The notes: generated by a model not told the origin, from the sequence alone. 47,137 nucleotides of DNA from Rhodopirellula sp. (GCA_012728855.1 JAAYEH010000608.1:1-47137), one strand, 5' to 3'; positions 25,352 through 32,548 are shown, numbered from the stretch's first letter. Program-made: numbers and translations.

Positions 25352-26090
25352 TTACACTTTGCACTTTGCTTTCCTGCTCCTGAGTTCCCGCACGAGGGAC
25401 GCGACAACTTCTAACGCGTCGCGCCGCTCGGCCAGCCGCCGGCGAATCGCGCGGACGGCAGAGGAACCGATCCCGTAGTGCAACCCGATCGTCTGCTCGC
25501 TCGTCCCGGCCAGACGCGAGGCCAATGCCACCGCCACGGCCTTCGCCGGATCAGCACGATATGCGTCGGCCTGCAACACGCTGGGCTCGATCCGGTAAGG
25601 CCGCGAGACCGCCGCGTCGATCTCGGGCAGCGGCACGGGCCGTCGGGGCAAGTCCAGATCCCGGTCCTGCGCGTGGCCGCCGCGGCGCTCTTCGATGCGC
25701 GCCTCGGTCTTCTCGATAAACGGGGCGCCGCCAATCGCATAGCGACAGGCAGCCATCGCCTCCCGCATCGGCCCGTCGTCCTCCAGCAGGCACGCCTTCA
25801 CGTAGACCAGGTATTGCCGCCGCGCCTCCGCCGGGTCGCGGCCGTACTCCCGGAGCACGTCGTAGCTGACGAACTCTTGGGCCTTGGCCAACGCGGCATA
25901 GCCCCCGTAGCTGCTCCACCCGTAGCCTTCCAATCGTTCGAGCCGCTGCATGAAGCCCGAGAGGTTCGCGCGCGGCGTGCGGACGAGAAGGTGGAAATGC
26001 TTGTCCGTGAGGGCGTAGGCGTAGAAGACCGCGCCCGCCAGTTGGCCTAGGAAGCGCTGGCGGTCGTCGGGAGCAATCTGGGGCCGTAGC
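25352..26090 (-). pseudogene. REP-associated tyrosine transposase remnant (Y1_Tnp type)
   Basis: The open frame reads DDRQRFLGQL, YAYALTDKHFHLLVRTP, ANLSGFMQRL, then YGWSSYGGYAAL and a C-terminal domain with GIGSSAVRAIRRRLAERR. This is the order of parts in IS200-like REP-associated transposases: the HxH metal motif (His-Phe-His near 25994-26002), the P-x-NLS segment, the WSSY segment and a Trp/Arg-rich DNA-binding tail. Two parts are missing. The first ~45 residues are gone; the frame runs into the inverted repeat at 26092-26148 with no start. The ~60 residues between MQRL and WSSY, which should carry the catalytic Tyr, are also gone, with the frame kept. It cannot be an active transposase. 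Confidence 0.8.
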
Positions 26091-26091
26091 T

Positions 26092-26148
26092 TGAATAGTG
26101 AATAGAGACCAGCCCTGCCTGTTGGGGGTCGAGTCTAGTCACTATTCA
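26092..26148. repeat. Inverted repeat abutting the transposase remnant
   Basis: TGAATAGTGA at 26092-26101 is inverted at 26139-26148 as TCACTATTCA, with a GGGGGTCGAGTC motif inside and GCGACCCC just outside. It replaces the 5' end of the REP-associated transposase gene, so its insertion or a recombination here probably removed the start of that gene. Confidence 0.6.
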
Positions 26149-26389
26149 GACTGCGACCCCAGGAAAGCCCCCGATGAGGGGAAGCTAGAGGTCACTCGTA
26201 CTGGTTCGGCTAAGAGATGAAAGACGTGGATGGAAGGGTGCAGGTATGCGGCGAGTGGGTGCAGCAGGCATGCCCCATCCCAAGTAGTTGATGCTGCACG
26301 AGTGAATCGCTATGATGCCGATCAGAAGCGGGCGTAATGTCCTGTGTGTGGGAGTTGCGGTCAGGCCGTCGTTTGTCGTTAGTCGCAAC

Positions 26390-26650
26390 TCAGGGCAGCG
26401 GATCGATTCGGTCCAGCGACTCCTGACGCCGCGACTGCTCCCATACGTGACGCAGTTCATTCTGGTGTTCAGCCGCCCACTCCATCACCAATCCCGTCGC
26501 GCGCGGGCGCAGCTTCCCCGCGACCACGGCAAGCGTATCGATGGCAACGACCATCCGCTGTTCCCCGTACTCCGCGTGAAAATGCGGCGGCAGATGGTCG
26601 TTGTGGAACATCTTGATCACGATGCCGTAGAAACGGCTAATTTCAGGCAT
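26390..26650 (-). CDS. DUF4160 domain protein
   Basis: An 86-residue protein of the DUF4160 family, opening MPEISRFYGIVIKMF then HNDHLPPHFHAEYGEQRMVV. The His-x-x-Pro-Pro-His-Phe-His segment is the hallmark of the family and could bind a metal or nucleic acid. DUF4160 genes are commonly paired with DUF2442 genes and are thought of as toxin-antitoxin-like modules, though a function is not established. Here its ATG overlaps the 3' end of the DUF2442 gene by eight bases, so translation is coupled. The order DUF2442 then DUF4160 is the reverse of the arrangement I know best. Confidence 0.85.
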   Translation of the reverse strand: MPEISRFYGIVIKMFHNDHLPPHFHAEYGEQRMVVAIDTLAVVAGKLRPRATGLVMEWAAEHQNELRHVWEQSRRQESLDRIDPLP

Positions 26651-26927
26651 GCGTCGGCGCCTGGCGAAGGCTGGGGAATACTTCGTCGGCTGTCTTGCCC
26701 GTAAGCTGCATGTACAACGAGTCGGCGCAGAGATCCACGTCGTCGCTCCAGCGGACCTCGCCGCCGCTGCCGATCGAGACGCGGCTGAACGCCTCGGGGT
26801 CGTTCCACAGCCGGAAGACACCTTTGCCTGCCAGATGCGACAAATCCACTTCGCCCGCTACGCCGTCAGCGTACCGCAAATGGAGCGCGTAGCCGGGCAG
26901 CGCATGCACCTCGACAAGTTCAAGCAC
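26643..26927 (-). CDS. DUF2442 domain protein
   Basis: A 94-residue protein of the DUF2442 family: VLELVEVHALPGYALHLRY, then DGVAGEVDLSHLAGKGVF and WNDPEAFSRVSIG, and EVRWSDDVDLCADSLY, the conserved W-x-D/N...D-x-x-x-D pattern near the end of the family domain. I chose GTG 26927 because GGAGG lies six bases upstream; earlier frames lack a signal. The domain is thought to recognise DNA or to act as antitoxin partner, but the molecular role is not known. It overlaps the DUF4160 gene, and together the two form a probable module. No other gene is close on this strand. Confidence 0.85.
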   Translation of the reverse strand: MLELVEVHALPGYALHLRYADGVAGEVDLSHLAGKGVFRLWNDPEAFSRVSIGSGGEVRWSDDVDLCADSLYMQLTGKTADEVFPSLRQAPTHA

Positions 26928-27064
26928 GTTGTTCCTCCTCGAAGAGTTTCGGGCAGCCAAAGAGTATATCGCCTAATTCATTGTACCTGCCCTGCGAAGA
27001 TGTCCACAAGCCCGTCCGACGAACTGTGCGGGACGTTCTCTGCCGGCACAAGGCTGTTTGGCTC

Positions 27065-27077
27065 GGAGCCAGTCCCC
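27065..27077. repeat. Decayed half of a mismatch-core hairpin element
   Basis: GGAGCCAGTCCCC here matches the right half of the elements at 11360, 32443 and 34993, and the GTTTCGG after it mirrors the flank of copy 1. A matching left half is not intact; only GGGAC near 27030 and GGCAC near 27045 remain. It looks like a degraded fifth copy. Confidence 0.5.
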
Positions 27078-27234
27078 GTTTCGGAACCATCCCGATTTTT
27101 TCATGCCCGGCATAGGGACGGTCCTATTTGGCGGTGTAAGTCAAGGCGGTTGGGAGGCCGCTTGCCCGTCTTTCCCAAACACGCCTACAATACGCCGGTC
27201 GTCGCCGGCATCGCAACGCCTAAATCATTAGCCC

Positions 27235-27299
27235 CCTTCTCATTCCTTCTCGCCGCCCCCGCCGCATCGCGGCGGGGGCGGCGAGAAGGAATGAGAAGG
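27235..27299. repeat. Hairpin with perfect 31-base arms
   Basis: The arms 27235-27265 and 27269-27299 are exact complements around a three-base loop (ATC). The outer part is pyrimidine-rich (CCTTCTCATTCC), the inner part GC-rich (GCCGCCCCCGCCGC). No T-tract follows, and it stands upstream of a gene on the plus strand, so a terminator is unlikely. No second copy is visible in the window. Confidence 0.9.
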
Positions 27300-27408
27300 A
27301 TATCGCGAAACTGCCTGCGCTAGCCATCAATCGTGGCTTCCACCGGGGCAAGCCCGAGTGGCGGCCTTTTCCACGAGTCGTGAAACGTGATTTAGAGGAG
27401 AAACTTCC

Positions 27409-28683
27409 GTGAGAAACCGTCGATCCATTCTTGCGGTTTTGAGCATTACGTTTACTGTCGTGACGACGCTGGCCGCGGCGGCGCCGGCCGATGAATCTTC
27501 GGGCTTGCCTCCCTCCTGGGCCGATGTCCGAACGGTTCCGATGAAAGGCGATCTGAAAGCCTTCTGGAATGTCGTCGGCGGTGACGTCGAATTCAATAAC
27601 CGCGAAGCGGTGGATCATGGTTTTCGCCTGGTGAATATTCTGAACACGTATGCGGATTACCCGGGCAACCAGCGGGAAAACATCGCGAATGCCTTGAAGG
27701 GTAATCAGACCAACCCCTGGAAGAAACCCGACTTCTTCGAGCGGATCATTCGCCGCAATATCGCCCGGACGGGCAGCGACGGTGATATCATGGTCCATGA
27801 CATCGAGTTCGCTTTCGAGGAAGATGCCGCCAAGGCTTGGGCGGACCCGGCAACTCGTGCGGCTTCGAAAATGGAGACGAAAGAGGAGTTTGCCAAGGCG
27901 TACTTGCGCGAGTGGGCGACGTGGTTCTGGTTGCCATGCCACTGGAACAAGCAAGACCGCCCGAGGATGCCCGTGGGGCTGTACGGCCCGCAGCCTTTTC
28001 GTCGCGACTATTGGGGCGTGGCGGGCAAGTCGGCCGAGCAGATTGACGGAACCCATCGCAGCGACGCCGAACTATGGCAATACATCGATCCGTATGTTGA
28101 TTTCTACATCGCCAGCGTCTACGTCTTCTACGACGATCCGGGGTCGATCTACTACATCGCTGCCAACGTCGAAGAGAATTACCAGCGAACCCGCCGCTAC
28201 GGCAACAAGCCGGTCTATGCCTACGAATGGATGCGTTACCACGACTCCAATAAGAAGCTCGCCGGCCAGGAATTGGCGCCGTACCTGGTGGAGGCGATGG
28301 CCGTGCTCCCCTATTTTTGCGGCGCCAAAGGTGTGGTGCTGTGGGGCTGGGAGCCTAAGCGGAAAGGGCAGTACTATCGGAATCTGCCGCTGTTTGCGGA
28401 AAGCCTCGGTCGCGTCGCCGATCGATCGGAGAAGATCAGCGCGGCCGAACTGGTGATCGACGAGCCGGCCCATGTGCTGTGGAAAGAGAAACGTCCGCTG
28501 GTGCGTAAGCTACGAGTCTCGGAAGACGAGTGGCTGGTGCTGGCGGTCGATCCCTGGCAGTCGGACGACGCCCAGAGCAAGACGACGGTGCGATGCGGCG
28601 CGGCGACGGTTGAGGTGCCGCTGGTCGGCCGGCATACGGGGGTTTTCGAGGTGCGCGGCAATCGGCTGATGGCCGTTCGCTGA
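27409..28683 (+). CDS. Secreted protein, barrel-like, function unknown
   Basis: A 424-residue exported protein I cannot name. The N-terminus is a signal peptide (basic RNRRS, hydrophobic ILAVLSITFTVVTTLAAA, cleavage near APADE). The mature part has GFRLVNILNTYADYPGN, GDIMVHDIEFAFEED, YIDPYVDFYIASVYVFYDD, GNKPVYAYEWMRYHD and FCGAKGVVLWGWEPKRKG, a spacing of strands with acidic residues at their ends that resembles glycoside hydrolase barrels such as hyaluronidase-like proteins. The last 90 residues form a small beta domain. It starts with GTG 27409 behind AGAGGAGAAA. A role in polysaccharide use would fit its neighbour at 21767, but the two are not co-transcribed and the assignment is inference. 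Confidence 0.6.
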   Translation: MRNRRSILAVLSITFTVVTTLAAAAPADESSGLPPSWADVRTVPMKGDLKAFWNVVGGDVEFNNREAVDHGFRLVNILNTYADYPGNQRENIANALKGNQTNPWKKPDFFERIIRRNIARTGSDGDIMVHDIEFAFEEDAAKAWADPATRAASKMETKEEFAKAYLREWATWFWLPCHWNKQDRPRMPVGLYGPQPFRRDYWGVAGKSAEQIDGTHRSDAELWQYIDPYVDFYIASVYVFYDDPGSIYYIAANVEENYQRTRRYGNKPVYAYEWMRYHDSNKKLAGQELAPYLVEAMAVLPYFCGAKGVVLWGWEPKRKGQYYRNLPLFAESLGRVADRSEKISAAELVIDEPAHVLWKEKRPLVRKLRVSEDEWLVLAVDPWQSDDAQSKTTVRCGAATVEVPLVGRHTGVFEVRGNRLMAVR

Positions 28684-28718
28684 GACGACCGGCGAAAAAC
28701 AAATGCCGCAATCAAGAA

Positions 28719-28809
28719 GGGGTCGGGAGTCTTTTTCCGTATCGGCCACAGACCTCGCTGGACATGCCAAGCGGCGATGTGGCCGATACGGAAAAAGACT
28801 CCCGACCCC
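28719..28809. repeat. Inverted repeat with perfect 32-base arms
   Basis: The arms 28719-28750 and 28778-28809 are exact complements: the left begins GGGGTCGGGAGTC, continues with a T-run and ends GGCCACA. The loop is 27 bases. The layout (GGGG at the outer edge, paired flanks) resembles the mismatch-core elements, but the core and mismatches are absent, so it is a different family. It could also terminate the gene at 27409-28683, although no T-tract follows. Confidence 0.9.
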
Positions 28810-28826
28810 CTTGCACGCTGCAATGT

Positions 28827-29117
28827 TTACTCGGCGGCAGGCTGGCCGCCGTCCCCGCGTTTCTTGTTGAGTTGCGCAACGAACTTGGCATGTTCCGGGC
28901 GGGCTAGTCCGCGGTTTGCGGCAGCAACGGCGGCGGCCGGATCATTGCGGAGCAGCGCAGCCGCATCGAGCCAGAGTCCGGGGAACACGAGCATTCTCAG
29001 CAGCCCGTCGGGGCTTGAAACGAGCCGATGATAGTTTCTATCGCGAAGAACGAACCAGTCGATCGCCTGATCGGCGACTCTCCAGACGACGTACTCTCGC
29101 ACACCGTGCCGCCGATA
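28827..29117 (-). pseudogene. C-terminal fragment of a Uma2 family endonuclease
   Basis: The frame reads YRRHGVREYVVWRVADQ, then IDWFVLRDRNYHRL, DGLLRMLVFPGLWLDAAALL and a helical end LARPEHAKFVAQL. These match the last half of Uma2 (DUF820) PD-(D/E)xK-type proteins: the V-x-E-Y-W segment, then the FPGLWLD strand. The first ~100 residues, which should hold the remaining catalytic acidic residues, are absent; upstream of 29117 the frame is unrelated and repeat-filled. It is a 5'-truncated remnant. Confidence 0.7.
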
Positions 29118-29273
29118 GCAGTGGGTTGGACTTCGGCGTTCGTGGTGTGCCCAAATCAGGTTTCACAATGAGACTGCAGCAAGGACGTGGGGTGCCAAGC
29201 GACCCCGGCCCAGCTCGTCTGGCCGGTGAGGGAGATTGGTGGTCTAGAAACACGCTCAAGAAACGCTTTGCGC

Positions 29274-29450
29274 CCCCTGCCGGCTTGACCGGCAGGGGCT
29301 TGACCGGCAGGGGGAGGAGATTGTACACCGTGCTCTCGTGGTAGCCGAGCAGTCTGATTCACCTGCCGGACGAGCCGGCAGGGGTCTGGAACAGAGCCTT
29401 TTTCCGGTTTAGCTCTCCAATCTTGTTCACCTGCCGGACGAGCCGGCAAG
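29274..29450. repeat. Cluster of short CCGGCAG hairpins
   Basis: Three hairpins share arms: 29274-29298 (CCCCTGCCGG, loop CTTGA), 29362-29382 (CCTGCCGG, loop ACGAG) and 29431-29450 (CTGCCGG, loop ACGAG). An extra right-arm copy follows the first at 29299-29314. The last two are also direct repeats of each other for about 27 bases. They fill the 475-base gap between the Uma2 fragment and the GNAT gene, in which I see no gene. Confidence 0.75.
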
Positions 29451-29595
29451 GGCCTCCTTCACGAATTGTGAAACCTGATTTCGTGCCACAGGAGGGCATA
29501 GGCCATGAAACTCCGGTTGACCCGCCAAGTGAAATCCCAGTAGATTCCCCCGTTCAGGATCAGCACCAGCGTAGGACATAATTGCGGGTCTCACC

Positions 29596-30717
29596 ATGTC
29601 GGAAATCGTCGTCAAACCTGTCACCACCCGCCGGCAGCGTCGCGCGTTTGTCGGCTTTCCGTGGCGACTGTATCAGAATGATCCGAACTGGGTTCCCCCT
29701 CTGCTGGATAATCACTCGGAACTGCTCGGCTATCGGCCGCACCCCTTGTGGGAAGAGAACGAGATCCAGACTTTTCTGGCACAGCGGCGCGGCGATGTCT
29801 GCGGCAGGATCGCCGCCGTTTTCAGTCGTGGGCACATCGAGAAATACAAGGAGCGGCGGGGCTATTTCGGTTTCTTCGAGTGCGTGGACGACCAAGCGGT
29901 GGCCGATGCCCTCTTCGACGCCGCGAAAGGCTGGCTCGCCGAACGCGACGTCCATGCGATGCGCGGCCCCACCAACCCGGCGATGATGTACGAGATCGGC
30001 TTGCTCGTCGAAGGCTTCGACTCGCCACCGACCTTCCTGATGACCTACAACCCCCCGTACTACGGTCGCCTGATCGAGAACTGCGGCTTCCGGAAGATCC
30101 AGGATCTCTATTCCTATGCGGGACATGTCAGCCAACTCCCGGCAATCCACGCCAAACTGGGGCCGATTGGTGAAAAGGTCAGGGAGTACTGCGACGTCCA
30201 CATCCGGCCGCTGAACCCCGCCAAGTTCATGGAGGACGTGGAGGCATTTCTGGACGTATTCAATCGATCGCTAATCAATCATTGGGGGTACGTGCCGATG
30301 TCGGACGCCGAGATCCGACACATGGCCAAGGGCTTGCGATGGCTAATCGTCCCCGAACTCGTCATCGTTGCCGAGGTGGACGGCAAAATGGTGGGCTCCG
30401 TGTTCACGCTCCCCGACTATAATCCCCGTATCAAGCGGATCAACGGCCGCTTGTTCCCGTTCGGATTCCTCCGCCTGCTGCGGGGCAAACACCGCATCAA
30501 ACGGGTGCGGATGCTGAGCACCAACGTCCTTCCCGAGTATCAGCGGATGGGCGTTCCCCTCTGTCTTCTGGCCGCCATGATGCCCAAGGCTCTCGAGTGG
30601 GGCATCGAAGAAGCGGAGTTTTCCTGGGTGGCCGAGTCGAACGCGCTCTCCCGAGGCAGCCTGCAAAAGGCGGGGTTGAAGTGCGAAAAGACGTTCCGCG
30701 TCTACGACCTCGACTGA
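29596..30717 (+). CDS. GNAT-like acyltransferase family protein
   Basis: A 373-residue soluble protein resembling a family of double-GNAT-like proteins common in planctomycetes and related phyla. It begins MSEIVVKPVTTRRQRRAFV, followed by FPWRLYQNDPNWVPPL; the middle has MRGPTNPAMMYEIGLL and FLMTYNPPYYGRLIE; the C-terminal half has MVGSVFTLPDY, VLPEYQRMGVPLCLL (the acetyl-CoA-binding helix region) and SWVAESNALSRGSLQKAGL, close to GNAT motif B. The substrate is not known. It follows a repeat cluster and precedes the hairpin at 30730-30852. The ATG overlaps no other gene; ribosome binding is weak (no clear purine run), so the start is the first in-frame ATG. Confidence 0.8.
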   Translation: MSEIVVKPVTTRRQRRAFVGFPWRLYQNDPNWVPPLLDNHSELLGYRPHPLWEENEIQTFLAQRRGDVCGRIAAVFSRGHIEKYKERRGYFGFFECVDDQAVADALFDAAKGWLAERDVHAMRGPTNPAMMYEIGLLVEGFDSPPTFLMTYNPPYYGRLIENCGFRKIQDLYSYAGHVSQLPAIHAKLGPIGEKVREYCDVHIRPLNPAKFMEDVEAFLDVFNRSLINHWGYVPMSDAEIRHMAKGLRWLIVPELVIVAEVDGKMVGSVFTLPDYNPRIKRINGRLFPFGFLRLLRGKHRIKRVRMLSTNVLPEYQRMGVPLCLLAAMMPKALEWGIEEAEFSWVAESNALSRGSLQKAGLKCEKTFRVYDLD

Positions 30718-30729
30718 TAATTCGGTGGC

Positions 30730-30852
30730 GTAACCGTTCACGGGGCGGGAAAGAGGGGGACAGGTCCATGTTTTCGGGCAACGTCTTTGCCGCCAAAAAA
30801 CATCCACTGGCCGAAAAATGGACCAGTCCCCGTCCGCCCCGTGAACGGTTAC
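30730..30852. repeat. Mismatch-core hairpin element, copy 2
   Basis: Perfect 19-base outer arms (30730-30748 and 30834-30852) start GTAACCGTTCAC. Inside, the core GGGGAC, an A/A mismatch, and GG(T)CCAT pairs with ATGG(A)CC. The second A/A mismatch seen in the other copies is absent here; the arms pair through. It lies between the GNAT gene and the nucleotidyltransferase-HD gene. Confidence 0.8.
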
Positions 30853-30959
30853 CTCGGCGGCGGGCGTTGAATGACCGCACGGCCGGCGCGTATACTGGAT
30901 AGGTAAGCCCTGTGTTGCCCTGCGCCGCATTGATGGGCGTTGTTTCGGCGCAATCGATC

Positions 30960-32066
30960 ATGTCCAACGACAAAATGCGTCGTCGGGTCGCTTGGGAGGC
31001 CGCCCGCCTGATGTACGCCCGCGACGAGGCGGAGTATTTTCGGGCAAAGATGAAGGCGGCCCGCCGCATCTACTCCGGCCAATTCAAGCCGGCCGACCTG
31101 CCCAGCAATCGCGAGATCCGCGACCAGATCCAGGAAATTGCCCGCATTCACGAGGGCCATCGCCGCACGGAGAACCTCCGCCAGATGCGTCTGGAGGCGT
31201 TGCGGTTGATGCGGATCCTGCGACTATTTCGCCCCCGGCTGATCGGCAGCACGCTGACCGGGCACGTCCGCCGTGGATCGGATATCGACCTGCACGTGTT
31301 CTGCGACAGCGTGGAGTCGGTATCCGGTGTGCTGGAATCCGAGGGGATCGTCCACGACGTCCAGCGGAAGCGCGTCCGCAAGCAGGGTGAGGAAAGAGTC
31401 TACACGCACATCCACATCCAGGACCACTTCCCCTTCGAACTGACCCTCTACCCGGCCGACCAGGCGCACTACGTTTTCAAAAGCTCCATTACGGGCAAGG
31501 CGATCGAGCGGGCCAGCATCGCGGAGTTGGAGCAGTTGCTGGCCGACGAGTATCCGGACGCGCCGCTGGAGCAGACCGTGTTGGAGGCCGAGAGCAAGCT
31601 CGACCGTTTTCAGATCTATCAGATGCTGCTCTTGCCGTTGGAACAGGTGAAACAAAGCCGCACGCATCATCCCGAAGGCGATGTGCTCTATCACAGTCTG
31701 CAAGTGTTCGACATCGCCCGCGACGAACTCCCCTACGACGAGGAGTTTTTGCTGGCGGCCTTGCTCCACGACGTGGGCAAGGCGATCGACCCGCAAGAAC
31801 ATACCGCCGCCGGTCTGGATGCCCTAGACGGCTTCATCACGCCCCGGACGGCATGGTTGATCGAGCACCATTTGGAAGCTCAGGCCCTGCTGGACGGCAC
31901 GCTCGGCGCGCGCTGCCGCCACCGACTGGAAGCCGCCGAGGACTACGAAGAGTTGCGGCTGCTGGCCCAGTGCGACCGTGCCGGTCGGCAGGTCGGTGTC
32001 GAGACGCCCGACGTGGAGGATGCCCTCGATTACCTGCGGGAACTGGATCAGACCTGCGGTGGATAG
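30960..32066 (+). CDS. Nucleotidyltransferase-HD domain protein
   Basis: A 368-residue protein with two enzyme-like halves. After a helical N-terminus (~90 residues, MSNDKMRRRVAWEAARL) comes LIGSTLTGHVRRGSDIDLHVF near residue 95-115, the G-S...D-x-D motif of the nucleotidyltransferase superfamily. The second half has HHPEGDVLYHSLQVFDIA and LLAALLHDVGK, the HD-domain metal motif H...HD, with further acidic residues downstream. The arrangement is like CCA-adding or ppGpp-type proteins but lacks their other domains, so the substrate is unknown; it may add and remove a nucleotide from a protein or RNA. I chose ATG 30960; an ATG 16 codons upstream is possible. It precedes the DUF2007 gene by 60 bases. 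Confidence 0.8.
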   Translation: MSNDKMRRRVAWEAARLMYARDEAEYFRAKMKAARRIYSGQFKPADLPSNREIRDQIQEIARIHEGHRRTENLRQMRLEALRLMRILRLFRPRLIGSTLTGHVRRGSDIDLHVFCDSVESVSGVLESEGIVHDVQRKRVRKQGEERVYTHIHIQDHFPFELTLYPADQAHYVFKSSITGKAIERASIAELEQLLADEYPDAPLEQTVLEAESKLDRFQIYQMLLLPLEQVKQSRTHHPEGDVLYHSLQVFDIARDELPYDEEFLLAALLHDVGKAIDPQEHTAAGLDALDGFITPRTAWLIEHHLEAQALLDGTLGARCRHRLEAAEDYEELRLLAQCDRAGRQVGVETPDVEDALDYLRELDQTCGG

Positions 32067-32126
32067 CTTGGGAAAATGACTCGCAATTTCGCCATCCTCA
32101 CAACATCAAAATGAAGTGGAGAACCG

Positions 32127-32372
32127 ATGCCTCAGAACGACCCCGATCGATTGGAGATCGTGGCGCGCGTGCCGCACGAAATGGAAGCGGGGGCGATTGT
32201 CTCCGCACTGGAGGCCGCGGGCGTTCAGGCCGAGGCGGTCGGCGGCTACACGGCCGGCTTCCGCGCCGAAGCGCCCGGCGAAGTCCAAGTGGTCGTCCGC
32301 CACGTGGACTTGGAGCGGGCCACATCAATCCTGGCCGAGTTGCGAGGCGACGCGGAAGAGACGTCGGAGTAG
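32127..32372 (+). CDS. DUF2007 family small protein
   Basis: An 81-residue cytoplasmic protein of the DUF2007 (putative signal transducing protein) family: LEIVARVPHEMEAGAIVSAL, then EAAGVQAEAVGG, with EVQVVVRHVDLERATSILAEL forming the second beta-alpha unit. The ferredoxin-like small fold is often fused or paired with regulatory proteins, and its function is not established. It follows the nucleotidyltransferase-HD gene by 60 bases and probably shares its transcript. The last codon runs directly into the inverted-end repeat: the stop TAG at 32370-32372 is the first bases of that repeat, so the repeat may have set the present C-terminus. Confidence 0.82.
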   Translation: MPQNDPDRLEIVARVPHEMEAGAIVSALEAAGVQAEAVGGYTAGFRAEAPGEVQVVVRHVDLERATSILAELRGDAEETSE

Positions 32373-32421
32373 ATCCCGCTTGCCGAGCGGGATCTTGCCA
32401 CAGAGTCTCTGCTCGGCAAGC
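32371..32421. repeat. Dispersed inverted-end repeat, copy 3 (shortened)
   Basis: The left end (32371-32395) is the perfect hairpin AGATCCCGCT, TGCCG, AGCGGGATCT. On the right only CTGCTCGGCAAGC (32409-32421) remains, so the right end is degenerate. The stop codon of the DUF2007 gene is formed with its first bases. See copies at 1032 and 15496. Confidence 0.75.
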
Positions 32422-32442
32422 AACATTCAAACTCGATGGCCC

Positions 32443-32529
32443 GTTGAAAAGGGGACAGGCACCGAGCGGTAGGCGTTTCCTCGGCAGTTCCGGGCCAAAA
32501 CCACGCTCGGAGCCAGTCCCCTTTTCAAC
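32443..32529. repeat. Mismatch-core hairpin element, copy 3
   Basis: Arms of 14 bases (32443-32456 and 32516-32529) begin GTTGAAAA and end in the core GGGGAC; then A/A, GGC with GCC, A/A, and CCGAGCG with CGCTCGG. Both mismatches are conserved, while the outer and inner arms differ from the other copies. It lies between the convergent DUF2007 and FAD oxidoreductase genes. Confidence 0.85.
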
Positions 32530-32548
32530 TCCGTTTAGCGTTTGAGAT

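Larger units (their letters stand above)
26928..27408. other. Divergent intergenic region rich in repeats
   Basis: No gene is supported in this 481-base gap. It holds the decayed element at 27065-27077 and a 65-base hairpin at 27235-27299. It must contain the promoters of the DUF2442-DUF4160 pair (minus) and the secreted protein gene (plus); AGAGGAGAAA just before 27409 is a good ribosome binding site for the latter. Confidence 0.5.

Noticed and set aside
29274..29450. A CRISPR array
   Set aside because: The units are 16-25 bases long, spacing is irregular, and there are no unique spacers of constant length or cas genes.
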